6,353 bases of DNA from Acidobacteriota bacterium (GCA_004356175.1 SMXV01000062.1:1-6353); one strand, 5' to 3'; positions 1 through 6,353 are shown, counted from the stretch's first letter. Numbers and translations are program-made. Notes: generated by a model from the letters alone, not told the origin.

Positions 1-480
1 ATGGAGATCGTCGACCACAACGGACCGTTCACCGTGATTGTTGACTATGCACACACGCCAGACGCCATTGCCGTAGTACTCGCGTCTGTAAGAACAGCCA
101 CGTCTGGTCGGATCATTTCCGTTGTCGGAGCCGGTGGAGACCGTGACAAGGACAAACGACCTTTGATGGGTTCGGCCGCTGCACAGCACTCTGATCTCAC
201 AATCGTCACTACTGACAACCCTCGGTCTGAACGACCCGAGGACATTGCTGCTGACGTATCGCGTCATGCCCTCGCTCAGAACGCGGCAGAGGTTGAGATC
301 GTCGTTGATCGCCGGGAAGCGATTCAGCGTGCCGTATCGAGCGCGCGGCCCGGCGACATCGTACTGATCCTCGGCAAGGGCCACGAGACTGGCCAGGACA
401 TCGGCACAGAGATCCTGCCGTTTGTCGACCAGGACGTAGCAATTGATGCTCTGCGATCGCTCGGATGGTTGCCCATATGA
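1..480 (+). CDS. murE: MurE, UDP-MurNAc-tripeptide ligase, C-terminal part (5' end outside window)
   Basis: This is the C-terminal ~159 residues of the cytoplasmic ATP-dependent Mur ligase that adds the third stem amino acid to UDP-MurNAc-L-Ala-D-Glu. Visible MurE motifs are VDYAHTPDA (residues 14-22 of the fragment), GAGGDRDKDKRPLMG (43-57), DNPRSE (72-77) and GKGHET (125-130). In the family, DNPR contacts meso-diaminopimelate, whereas lysine-adding enzymes differ at this site, so meso-DAP is the likely substrate. The ATG at base 1 is very probably internal: it matches the Met of the conserved GRMEV stretch that opens the C-terminal domain in E. coli MurE. Full-length MurE is about 490 residues, so roughly two thirds, including the P-loop and central domain, lies upstream. 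The TGA stop at 478-480 overlaps the murF start. Family identity is very secure; substrate choice is inferred from the motif. Confidence 0.96.
   Translation: MEIVDHNGPFTVIVDYAHTPDAIAVVLASVRTATSGRIISVVGAGGDRDKDKRPLMGSAAAQHSDLTIVTTDNPRSERPEDIAADVSRHALAQNAAEVEIVVDRREAIQRAVSSARPGDIVLILGKGHETGQDIGTEILPFVDQDVAIDALRSLGWLPI
463..468 (+). promoter_or_regulatory. Weak ribosome binding site favouring the murF start at 477
   Basis: GGATGG lies 8 bases before the ATG at 477, inside the last codons of murE. It is only a partial match to a Shine-Dalgarno sequence. The alternative ATG at 465 sits inside this element and has no purine-rich stretch at the right distance, so 477 is preferred. Coupling to murE termination probably matters as much as this site. 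Confidence 0.4.
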
Positions 481-1829
481 AACCTGTTGCACTGTCGTGG
501 ACTCTGAGCGACGTCGCGCACGCGGTTGGTGGAGAGCTGTTCGCGGACCCAACCCAGACAATCGACATCGTCTCCACCGATAGTCGAAGTCGAGCCTTAT
601 CTGCCCTCTTTGTTGCCCTCGTCGGAGACACATTCGACGGTCACGACTTCGCACAAGACGCATTCGGAGATGGGGCCGTCGCAGTTCTTGTGAACAGGGA
701 CAGCGGCATCGACATCGTGGCGCGCATTGAGGTCAATTCGACAAGCGACGCACTGATTGCTCTCGGCGCGAAACGACGTGCGGAGATTCATGTGCCGACA
801 GTCGCAGTCACCGGCACGTCGGGCAAGACAGGAACCAAGGATCTGCTTGCGGCCGGAATCGTGGGATCGTGGGCGTCACCGAGCTCGTTCAACAACGAAA
901 TCGGCGTCCCATTGACGGTCCTTGGCACTCCAGATGATGCGACGGCGCTCGTACTTGAAGTCGGTTCGCGCGGCGTTGGGCACATCGCACTGCTCTCAGA
1001 CGTCCTTGCGCCTGACGTCTCTGTGATTACGAATCTGGGTGTTGGGCATATGGAAACATTCGGAACCCCCAGAAAGCTGAGAGACGCAAAGTACGAAGTG
1101 ATCGACATGCTCCCAGAGGGTGGTATTGCCGTCGTTCCTGTGGACGAGCCATCTCTTAGGGCGCGCACAGGGCTGACGACACTCACGTTCGGGTTTGAGA
1201 GTGGCGACGTCGCACCAGACATAGCTGTGGGCAATCTACGTGTCGACGGAAACGGCTTTGCTCGCTTCACACTGCGTACCCCAGATGGCGCGTTCGAAAT
1301 TGCGCCGCAGGCCCCGGGCCTACACCAAGCCGCTAATGCCGCGGCTGCAGTTGGCGCGGCGCTTGCTTGTGGTATCCCGCTCGACACCTTCGTACCCGGC
1401 ATGGAGGCCTTCACCGGCGCGGCGTGGCGCATGAACATCCACCGCGGAACGTTCACCGTCGTCAACGATACGTACAACGCAAACCCAAAATCGGTCGAGA
1501 ATGCGCTTCGAACCGTTGCCTCCATGGACGGCAGACATGTGGCAGTACTCGGCGCTATGGCTGAACTTGGACCACTCTGCGAACAAGAACACGAAGTAAT
1601 CGGCAGACTTGTATCCGAACTCGGATTTGTGAAACTGATTGTGGTTGGACCTGACCATGGGTACGGAGTTGGCTTTGGCAGTGGAGTTGTCAATGCCGCA
1701 GATATTGTGGATGCAGCCGATACCCTGAAGGACATCGTCGAAGCGGGAGACGTCGTGCTTGTAAAGGCATCGCGCGCAGCCAGTCTTGAACGCCTCGCAC
1801 TGCAACTGATCGAGGACTCTGGATCGTGA
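477..1829 (+). CDS. murF: MurF, UDP-MurNAc-tripeptide--D-alanyl-D-alanine ligase
   Basis: MurF is a cytoplasmic ligase that joins D-Ala-D-Ala to UDP-MurNAc-tripeptide using ATP, completing the pentapeptide. The product is 450 aa, normal for the family. In order: an N-terminal UDP-substrate domain (about 1-105); the P-loop TGTSGKTGTKD (112-122); SFNNEIGVPLT (137-147); NLGVGHMETFGT (186-197); the probable carbamylated Lys205 in DAKYEV; HQAANAAAAVG (283-293); the C-terminal-domain motif NDTYNANPKSVENA (330-343); VLGAMAELG (357-365); and VLVKASRA (427-434). I chose the ATG at 477 over the in-frame ATG at 465. The 477 start gives the MKPVALSWTLSDVAHAVGG N-terminus, makes the same 4-base ATGA overlap as the other junctions, and has GGATGG at suitable spacing. 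The P-loop (GKTG for the usual GKTT/S) and VLGAM (commonly VLGDM or VLGEM) deviate slightly. VLVKASRA is common in actinobacterial MurF. Confidence 0.97.
   Translation: MKPVALSWTLSDVAHAVGGELFADPTQTIDIVSTDSRSRALSALFVALVGDTFDGHDFAQDAFGDGAVAVLVNRDSGIDIVARIEVNSTSDALIALGAKRRAEIHVPTVAVTGTSGKTGTKDLLAAGIVGSWASPSSFNNEIGVPLTVLGTPDDATALVLEVGSRGVGHIALLSDVLAPDVSVITNLGVGHMETFGTPRKLRDAKYEVIDMLPEGGIAVVPVDEPSLRARTGLTTLTFGFESGDVAPDIAVGNLRVDGNGFARFTLRTPDGAFEIAPQAPGLHQAANAAAAVGAALACGIPLDTFVPGMEAFTGAAWRMNIHRGTFTVVNDTYNANPKSVENALRTVASMDGRHVAVLGAMAELGPLCEQEHEVIGRLVSELGFVKLIVVGPDHGYGVGFGSGVVNAADIVDAADTLKDIVEAGDVVLVKASRAASLERLALQLIEDSGS
1812..1816 (+). promoter_or_regulatory. Ribosome binding site for mraY (GAGGA)
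   Basis: GAGGA lies 9 bases before the GTG at 1826, within the last codons of murF. It is the strongest Shine-Dalgarno match at any junction in the window. It supports the GTG at 1826 as the mraY start rather than the downstream in-frame ATG at 1841. Confidence 0.65.
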
Positions 1830-2884
1830 TTTCACTTCTGATGTCATCAGCGATTTCCTTTGTAATCGTTATTTTCGCTACGCCTCTCGCTATTCGATTT
1901 CTGCGTCGCAACAACATTGGACAATTCATTCAGTCAGAAGTTGAGGGACACAAACACAAGCAGGGTGTGCCGACGATGGGTGGCGTTGTCATCGTCATTG
2001 GTGCCTCGATCGGGTACTTTCTGGCGCATTTCAAGATATTCACAGTTGGGGTTGGGGTTGGGCTTGTTAGCCAGCCGTTGAGCGACAAGGCCATTCTCGG
2101 CCTCTTTGCCCTCGTCGGCATGGCGGCGATCGGGTTTGCAGACGACTTCACAAAATTTGCACGCAAACGAAATCAGGGACTCTCGAAGCGGTGGAAGTTT
2201 GCAGGACAACTCATTGTTGCAGCACTCTTTGCGTGGGGTGCTGCTCAGGCGGGCGTAAGTACCGAACTCTCCTTTGCCCGTCCGTTTGGGATCCAACTTG
2301 GACCCGTTCTGTTTTTCGGTCTCGTGCTTTTCATGCTCACTGCAACGGCAAACGGTGTCAATCTGACCGATGGTGCCGATGGTCTCGTTGCTGGATCGGC
2401 TGCTCTGGTGTTCGGGTCATACGTTCTCATTGCCTTCTGGCAATCGCGCAATCCGATTTTCTATGGCAACGAAGGCGCTCTCGACGTAGCCGTGCTCGCC
2501 GCCGCTGTCCTCGGGGCGTCGCTTGCGTTTCTTTGGTGGAATGCGGCGCCCGCGAAGATCTTCATGGGCGATACCGGCTCGCACGCAATTGGGGGCGCAA
2601 TCGCCGCGCTCGCTCTTCTCACAAACACACAGCTTCTTCTCGTCATCATCGGTGGGTTATATGTCATGGAGACGGTCTCGGTCATTCTCCAGGTGATCTC
2701 CTTCAGAGGATTCGGAAAGCGGATCTTTCTCATGGCGCCAATCCATCACCACTTCGAGATGAAGGGTTGGCCGGAGACGACGGTGATCGTCCGCTTCTGG
2801 ATTATCTCTGGGATGATGGTTGCGGTAGGTGTCGGACTGTTCTACGCCGATTGGGTGTCCGGCACCGGATTGGCGAACCCATGA
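1826..2884 (+). CDS. mraY: MraY, phospho-N-acetylmuramoyl-pentapeptide transferase
   Basis: MraY is a polytopic inner-membrane enzyme that transfers phospho-MurNAc-pentapeptide from UDP to undecaprenyl phosphate, giving lipid I. The product is 352 aa, close to the usual ~360. Diagnostic motifs: HKHKQGVPTMGG (42-53); GFADDFTK with the paired Asp106/Asp107 (103-110); GLSKRWKFAGQ (118-128); NLTDGADGLVAG (179-190); FMGDTGSHAIGG with the Mg-binding Asp249 (246-257); and MAPIHHHFEMKGWPE with His307-309 (303-317). Hydrophobic segments spread over the whole length fit about ten membrane helices; the first is residues 2-26. The start is a GTG that overlaps the murF TGA (GTGA), backed by GAGGA 9 bases upstream. 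The presumed outer loop after the second helix carries VGVGVG, encoded by a perfect DNA repeat. NLTDGADG has Ala where NLTDGLDG is usual. All catalytic residues I can check are present. Confidence 0.97.
   Translation: MISLLMSSAISFVIVIFATPLAIRFLRRNNIGQFIQSEVEGHKHKQGVPTMGGVVIVIGASIGYFLAHFKIFTVGVGVGLVSQPLSDKAILGLFALVGMAAIGFADDFTKFARKRNQGLSKRWKFAGQLIVAALFAWGAAQAGVSTELSFARPFGIQLGPVLFFGLVLFMLTATANGVNLTDGADGLVAGSAALVFGSYVLIAFWQSRNPIFYGNEGALDVAVLAAAVLGASLAFLWWNAAPAKIFMGDTGSHAIGGAIAALALLTNTQLLLVIIGGLYVMETVSVILQVISFRGFGKRIFLMAPIHHHFEMKGWPETTVIVRFWIISGMMVAVGVGLFYADWVSGTGLANP
2045..2062 (+). repeat. In-frame tandem repeat, GTTGGG x3, inside mraY
   Basis: Three perfect copies of GTTGGG encode VGVGVG (MraY residues 74-79), in the loop between the predicted second and third membrane helices. 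The unit is six bases, so gain or loss of a copy would keep the reading frame and change the loop by two residues. I see no other perfect short tandem repeat of this kind in the window. Confidence 0.85.
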
Positions 2885-4170
2885 GGACGCTCATCCTCGG
2901 AACGAACCTTCGCGGTCTCGCCGATGTCGCGCGGTCCTGCCTTGCTGAGGGAGATGACGTCGTCGTGTTCGACGCTGAGTCACCCGACCCGCCTGGCGAC
3001 CTTCTAGGCCGCGTGCAGGTGCTTCCCGCAGAGTGGACTCGCGAACATCTCGTCGGCGTCGATCGTGTCGTAACGTCACCATGGTTCCCAGAAGTCACTC
3101 CTCCGCTGAGCGATATCCTCGCCGCTGGGCTTCCCGTCATTTCGGAGGCGGGATTTGGCCTTGCACACATCGATCGTCCATTCGTGGCAGTGACCGGAAC
3201 CAATGGCAAGACAACTGTGACGGAATTGATAACTGCAATGCTGATCGCTTCCGGCGTGCAGGCGGTTTCAGTCGGAAACGTCGGAAGCGCTGTATCGGGG
3301 TCGGAGGCGACTGACGCAGACGTCCTCGTCGTCGAGCTCTCGTCCTATCAGCTTCGGTTCCTCGGCACCCCGGTTCCAACGGCAGCGGCGCTGCTCAACG
3401 TCGCGCCTGACCATCTCGACTGGCACGGAAGTTTTGAGGCGTACGCTGAAGCAAAGGCAAGAATTTTTCTTGGCATGGGCAGTGAGGCCGTCCTCGCGTT
3501 CAACGTAGACGACGCAGTTGTGACCTCGCTTGTAGTAGAAGCGCAGTGTCTGCTCGTCCCGTGTTCAGGAACGCATGTTCCTGCAGGAGGCAACGGCGTT
3601 TCGGAGGGTCAGATTCTGCTTGACGGCGTGGCGTACGACCCACCAACGACAGATGTCTCGTTTCTACTCGATCTGGTTGTGGCTGGAACGGTTGCTCGTG
3701 CGGCGGGTGCCTCGCCGGCCGGAATTGCGGCTGGCATTGCTTCGTTCTCGGCGGGAGAACATCGCAGAGAAGTCGTTCCGACAGTCGACGGCATCGTGTG
3801 GATTGACGACTCGAAAGCAACCAATCCGCATGCGACCTTGGCGGCGGTCGCGGCCCTTGCACCGGTCGTGCTTCTTGCTGGCGGACAGAACAAGGGTCTT
3901 GACCTTTCACCCATTGGTGAGCTCGGCAAGGTAACGAAACTTATACTCTTTGGCGAGGCTGGGCCGACTATCCAACAGAGTGCGCGTGATAACGCCGTGG
4001 TTGTCGCTTCGCTTGAGGAAGCTGTCGAGGTCGCTCGATTAACTGCAACGTCTGGCGACACCGTTCTCCTGTCGCCAGGGTGTGCAAGTTTTGACGCCTT
4101 TTCGTCCTATGCGGAGCGTGGAGACGTGTTCCAACGTCTTGTCACGAAAATGAACGGGGCAGCAGCATGA
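2881..4170 (+). CDS. murD: MurD, UDP-MurNAc-L-alanine--D-glutamate ligase
   Basis: MurD is a cytoplasmic ligase that adds D-Glu to UDP-MurNAc-L-Ala with ATP. The product is 429 aa, slightly shorter than the typical 440-450. The central and C-terminal domains are standard: P-loop VTGTNGKTTVTE (104-115); ELSSYQL (152-158); NVAPDHLDWHGS (173-184), typical of actinobacteria; the probable carbamylated Lys192 in AEAKARIF; HRREVV (294-299); WIDDSKATNPHATLAA (307-322); LLAGGQNKGLD (331-341); and LLSPGCASFDAFSSYAERGD (396-415). The N-terminal UDP-binding domain (1-100) is divergent: the opening LILGTNLRGLADVARSCLAEG lacks the usual glycine-rich GxGxSG pattern, and the SPG(I/V)P motif reads SPWFP (66-70). 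The ATG overlaps the mraY TGA (ATGA) with only a poor Shine-Dalgarno. The reading frame stays open for 690 bases upstream, but that part lies inside mraY and resembles no MurD sequence. Identity is secure. Confidence 0.96.
   Translation: MRTLILGTNLRGLADVARSCLAEGDDVVVFDAESPDPPGDLLGRVQVLPAEWTREHLVGVDRVVTSPWFPEVTPPLSDILAAGLPVISEAGFGLAHIDRPFVAVTGTNGKTTVTELITAMLIASGVQAVSVGNVGSAVSGSEATDADVLVVELSSYQLRFLGTPVPTAAALLNVAPDHLDWHGSFEAYAEAKARIFLGMGSEAVLAFNVDDAVVTSLVVEAQCLLVPCSGTHVPAGGNGVSEGQILLDGVAYDPPTTDVSFLLDLVVAGTVARAAGASPAGIAAGIASFSAGEHRREVVPTVDGIVWIDDSKATNPHATLAAVAALAPVVLLAGGQNKGLDLSPIGELGKVTKLILFGEAGPTIQQSARDNAVVVASLEEAVEVARLTATSGDTVLLSPGCASFDAFSSYAERGDVFQRLVTKMNGAAA
4156..4159 (+). promoter_or_regulatory. 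Probable ribosome binding site for ftsW (GGGG)
   Basis: GGGG lies 7 bases before the ATG at 4167, in the last codons of murD. It is short, but the spacing is right, and it supports the start at the ATGA overlap. Confidence 0.4.
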
Positions 4171-5363
4171 CCCATGTTGCACCCCCTGACGCCCTGGTAT
4201 CGGAGGATGCTCCGAAGCAGAGGCATGCCCGCACCCGAGCGAAAATTCGTTCAGACGGTGGCCGCCGATCGGTTCTGCTTCTTGTCGTGGTTGCCATGCT
4301 GGTGACCATTGGACTCGGCGCGATGCTGAGTGCATCATCAGTCGTATCGATCAGAGCGAGCGCGGATCAGTTCGAACTGTTCACACGGCAGGTCCTGTGG
4401 GTTGGTCTTGGTTTCGCCGCCCTCGTTGTCACAACGTTCATTCCCTATAACTGGTGGAGGCGGATAGCCTTTCCGCTGTACGCAGCAGTGGTTGTCGGAC
4501 TTGTGATCACACTTGCCATTGGCGACAGGAGAGGGGGTGCAACTCGGTGGATCGAGCTCGGGCCGGTGACGCTTCAGATCGCCGAGGTCGCGAAATTCGC
4601 GACCCTCTCCCTTCTTGCGGCAGTTCTCACAAAGAAGGACGCGCTGCTCAACGACATTCGGCATGTTGCGGTTCCTGTTGCTGCAATCCTGGGAACCGTT
4701 GGGCTGTTGTTACTCGCCCAGCCGGACTTCGGCTCCGTTCTTCTCATTGTGACACCCGCCTTCATTGTGCTGGCAGCTTCCGCAGTGCCGCTGCGCTTCG
4801 TTTTCTCCATGGCTGGACTCGGGGCTATGGCAATGGTCGTGGTTGCCATGTCTGCCGACTACCGAAAAACTCGTCTGACTGCCTGGCTGAGACCATTCGA
4901 CGATGCCAAGGGCGCAGGGCTTCAGGCAGTGCAATCGATGGTTGCGCTCGGTACGGGGGGCATGTTTGGAGTGGGTCTTGGCCAGAGCAGGGCGCGGTGG
5001 CTGTGGTTGCCAAACGCCCACACGGACTTTATTTTTGCGATTATCGGCGAAGAGACCGGTTTCGCCGGTGCCTCAATCGTTATTCTCCTGTTCGCCATGA
5101 TCGGTGTCGCAGGAGTTTCGATAGCGTTCCGTGCGCCTGATATGTACGGACGCCTCCTGGCAATCGGGATCGTGTCATGGCTTACTGTCCAGGCCCTTGT
5201 GAATATCGGGGGCGTGATTGGCGTGGTGCCCATCACTGGTGTTCCGCTCCCATTCATCTCCTCTGGCGGCAACGCGATGGTCGCGAGTCTTGCAGCGATT
5301 GGCGTGCTGATCAACATCTCCCGCTCGTCCGATGCCGCACACGCTTCAAGCGAACCTGCGTGA
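4167..5363 (+). CDS. ftsW: FtsW, SEDS-family septal peptidoglycan glycosyltransferase
   Basis: FtsW is a polytopic membrane protein of the SEDS family. With its partner class B PBP (FtsI) it polymerises lipid II at the septum. The product is 398 aa. It has a polar N-terminal cytoplasmic tail (about 1-34, rich in Arg/Lys) followed by about ten hydrophobic segments from residue 35 to about 385. Family motifs: RWIELGPVTLQIAEVAKF (127-144); QPDFGS (185-190); GLQAVQSMVALGTGGMFGVGLGQS (251-274); LPNAHTDFIFAIIGEE (281-296), with Asp287 matching the Asp proposed as catalytic (E. coli FtsW Asp297); and NIGGVIGVVPITGVPLPFISSGG (346-368). Position between murD and murG favours FtsW over RodA. Oddities: the usual QPxE reads QIAE, EELG reads EETG, and the terminal GGSS reads GGNA. 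LPNAH, with Asn for the proteobacterial Glu, is typical of actinobacteria. ATGA overlap with murD. Confidence 0.95.
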   Translation: MTHVAPPDALVSEDAPKQRHARTRAKIRSDGGRRSVLLLVVVAMLVTIGLGAMLSASSVVSIRASADQFELFTRQVLWVGLGFAALVVTTFIPYNWWRRIAFPLYAAVVVGLVITLAIGDRRGGATRWIELGPVTLQIAEVAKFATLSLLAAVLTKKDALLNDIRHVAVPVAAILGTVGLLLLAQPDFGSVLLIVTPAFIVLAASAVPLRFVFSMAGLGAMAMVVVAMSADYRKTRLTAWLRPFDDAKGAGLQAVQSMVALGTGGMFGVGLGQSRARWLWLPNAHTDFIFAIIGEETGFAGASIVILLFAMIGVAGVSIAFRAPDMYGRLLAIGIVSWLTVQALVNIGGVIGVVPITGVPLPFISSGGNAMVASLAAIGVLINISRSSDAAHASSEPA

Positions 5364-6353
5364 AAATTGGGATGGCCGCAGCTGGGTCAGGGGGCCACAT
5401 ATTCCCGGCCATTGCCGTAGCTGAGGCTCTTGTGAACATGGGCCTGAGACGAGATGACATCATCTTTTTCGGCGGCGATCGTATGGAGGCAGAGACCGTT
5501 CCAGAGGCGGGATACCCATTTGTTGAGGTCGATATCCACGGTATCAGACGGTCGTTGTCGTTCGACAACCTGACACTTCCACTCAAGGTTCGCCGCGCGC
5601 GACGCGACATTGAGGGGTGGATCGAGCGCGCCGGCGTTCGTGCCATGGCAGTGTTCGGTGGGTACGTATCGGGTCCCGCAGGACTGGCCGCGAAACGACG
5701 CTCAATTCCGTTGATCATCCACGAGGCAAACGCGGTGCCAGGAATTGCGAACCGGCTGCTCGCTCGCAGGGCCGACACCATATTCGTCGCGTCCGAACCT
5801 GCTCTGGCGAAACTTCCATCCGCTCGTGTTGTCGGCAATCCGCTCAGGGCGGCATTCGACACATTTGACCGCGACAAGCTGCGGACGGAGGCGCGGAGAC
5901 GATACAACATCGACCAGGACAGTGTTGTTCTTGGCATTGTCGGAGGCAGTCAGGGTGCTCAGGCACTCAACGAGATCGCCATCGAGATCGCTCAGAGCGC
6001 GCGGAGAACGTTCGTGATGCTGCATCTTGCTGGTGCAGCAAACATCGAGTCAATCTCTGCCGTGGCCGGGGTAGGTGACGCATGGCGGGTCATCGCATTC
6101 GAGCCGGACATGGTGAGCTTTTACGCGGCCTGTGACGTCGTGCTTGCACGGGGCGGATCCATGACAGTGTCAGAGCTTCATGCAACTGCTACCCCGAGCA
6201 TCATCGTGCCGTTGCCCGCTGGCAGGGGATACCAGCGCGAGAACGCGGCTGACTTCGTCGAGTCCGGAGGAGCAATCGTCATTGAACAGGAAGATCGCAG
6301 CGGCATCGTGGGTACGACGGTCGACTTGCTAACGGATGGCAACAGGCGTGAGA
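5360..6353 (+). CDS. murG: MurG, UDP-GlcNAc:lipid I GlcNAc transferase (3' end outside window)
   Basis: MurG is a peripheral, cytoplasmic-face GT-B glycosyltransferase that adds GlcNAc to lipid I, giving lipid II. The first 331 residues of about 360 are present, and no stop occurs before the window ends. N-terminal acceptor domain: KIGMAAAGSGGHIFPAIA (2-19) with the glycine-rich loop and His13; FGGYVSGPAG (99-108); HEANAVPGIANRLLARRA (121-138). C-terminal donor domain: VVGNPLR (157-163); IVGGSQGAQALNE (193-205); FEPDMVSFYAACDVVLARGGSMTVSELH (247-274), with Glu272 at the conserved UDP-GlcNAc site; IIVPLP (281-286); and YQRENA (291-296). The start is GTG, overlapping the ftsW TGA (GTGA). The in-frame ATG four codons later would remove most of the first beta strand, so GTG is preferred even though no clear Shine-Dalgarno precedes it. 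RGGS replaces the common RAGA/RSGA, and ATATP lacks the usual Gly of AAGxP. Confidence 0.95.
   Translation, partial: MKIGMAAAGSGGHIFPAIAVAEALVNMGLRRDDIIFFGGDRMEAETVPEAGYPFVEVDIHGIRRSLSFDNLTLPLKVRRARRDIEGWIERAGVRAMAVFGGYVSGPAGLAAKRRSIPLIIHEANAVPGIANRLLARRADTIFVASEPALAKLPSARVVGNPLRAAFDTFDRDKLRTEARRRYNIDQDSVVLGIVGGSQGAQALNEIAIEIAQSARRTFVMLHLAGAANIESISAVAGVGDAWRVIAFEPDMVSFYAACDVVLARGGSMTVSELHATATPSIIVPLPAGRGYQRENAADFVESGGAIVIEQEDRSGIVGTTVDLLTDGNRRE

Noticed and set aside
1..3. ATG at base 1 as the true murE start
   Set aside because: The protein starts in the middle of MurE, at the conserved Met that opens the C-terminal domain; the N-terminal and central domains must lie upstream.
465..476. Upstream ATG for murF at 465
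   Set aside because: It adds only MVAH, has no ribosome binding site at proper spacing and breaks the 4-base overlap pattern seen at the other four junctions.
788..1735. Long open frame (315 codons) on the minus strand
   Set aside because: It lies entirely within murF, is rich in Ser, Thr, Pro and Ala as expected for an antisense shadow of this composition, and resembles no protein family I know.
2045..2070. G-quadruplex in mraY
   Set aside because: Only three adjacent G-runs are present and no nearby fourth run, so a standard intramolecular quadruplex is not supported.
2191..2880. Open frame running 690 bases upstream of murD in the murD frame
   Set aside because: It lies inside mraY, is unusually rich in Cys, Arg and Trp, and MurD begins naturally at 2881 with its own start overlap. 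I see no mraY-murD fusion.
4454..5140. 228-codon open frame on the plus strand inside ftsW
   Set aside because: Out of frame with a clear FtsW, rich in Cys, Arg and Ser, with no recognisable motif.
5311..5937. 208-codon open frame on the minus strand over the ftsW end and murG
   Set aside because: Shadow of murG, whose conserved motifs are all in the plus frame starting at 5360.
1..6353. Hidden novel system, mobile element, CRISPR array or RNA gene
   Set aside because: Coding is continuous across the window with six recognised cell wall genes and no intergenic space; I saw no repeat array, inverted terminal repeats or tRNA-like fold.

Overview
This window is a contiguous stretch of a bacterial division and cell wall (dcw) cluster. 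It carries six genes, all on the + strand and all in peptidoglycan precursor synthesis or septal wall assembly: the 3' end of murE, complete murF, mraY, murD and ftsW, and the 5' ~90% of murG. I see no RNA genes, mobile elements, CRISPR arrays, attachment sites, terminators or recognisable promoters. Essentially every base is coding, so there is no intergenic stretch to describe.

The order murE-murF-mraY-murD-ftsW-murG is the classical one found in many phyla. Protein details point to an actinobacterium: MurD carries NVAPDHLDWHGS, FtsW has LPNAHTDF where proteobacteria have LPEAHTDF, and MurF ends with VLVKASRA. The base composition looks moderately GC-rich, lower than in many high-GC actinobacteria. 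I cannot place it below phylum with confidence. MurE carries the DNPR motif of enzymes that add meso-diaminopimelate, which predicts a meso-DAP wall.

Layout: 1-480 is the C-terminal domain of MurE; 477-1829 murF; 1826-2884 mraY; 2881-4170 murD; 4167-5363 ftsW; 5360-6353 murG, cut by the window end. All five junctions are the same 4-base overlap (ATGA or GTGA), in which the start codon of one gene shares bases with the TGA stop of the gene before. The block is therefore almost certainly one transcript with translational coupling throughout.

The pathway reads as follows. MurD adds D-Glu to UDP-MurNAc-L-Ala, MurE adds the diamino acid, and MurF adds D-Ala-D-Ala. MraY moves the phospho-MurNAc-pentapeptide to undecaprenyl phosphate (lipid I), MurG adds GlcNAc (lipid II), and FtsW polymerises lipid II at the septum.

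I found no evidence of an undescribed system. The points worth a second look are the uniform overlaps, an unusual MurD N-terminal domain, substitutions in otherwise conserved motifs of FtsW, MurF and MurG, and an in-frame GTTGGG triplet repeat in mraY.
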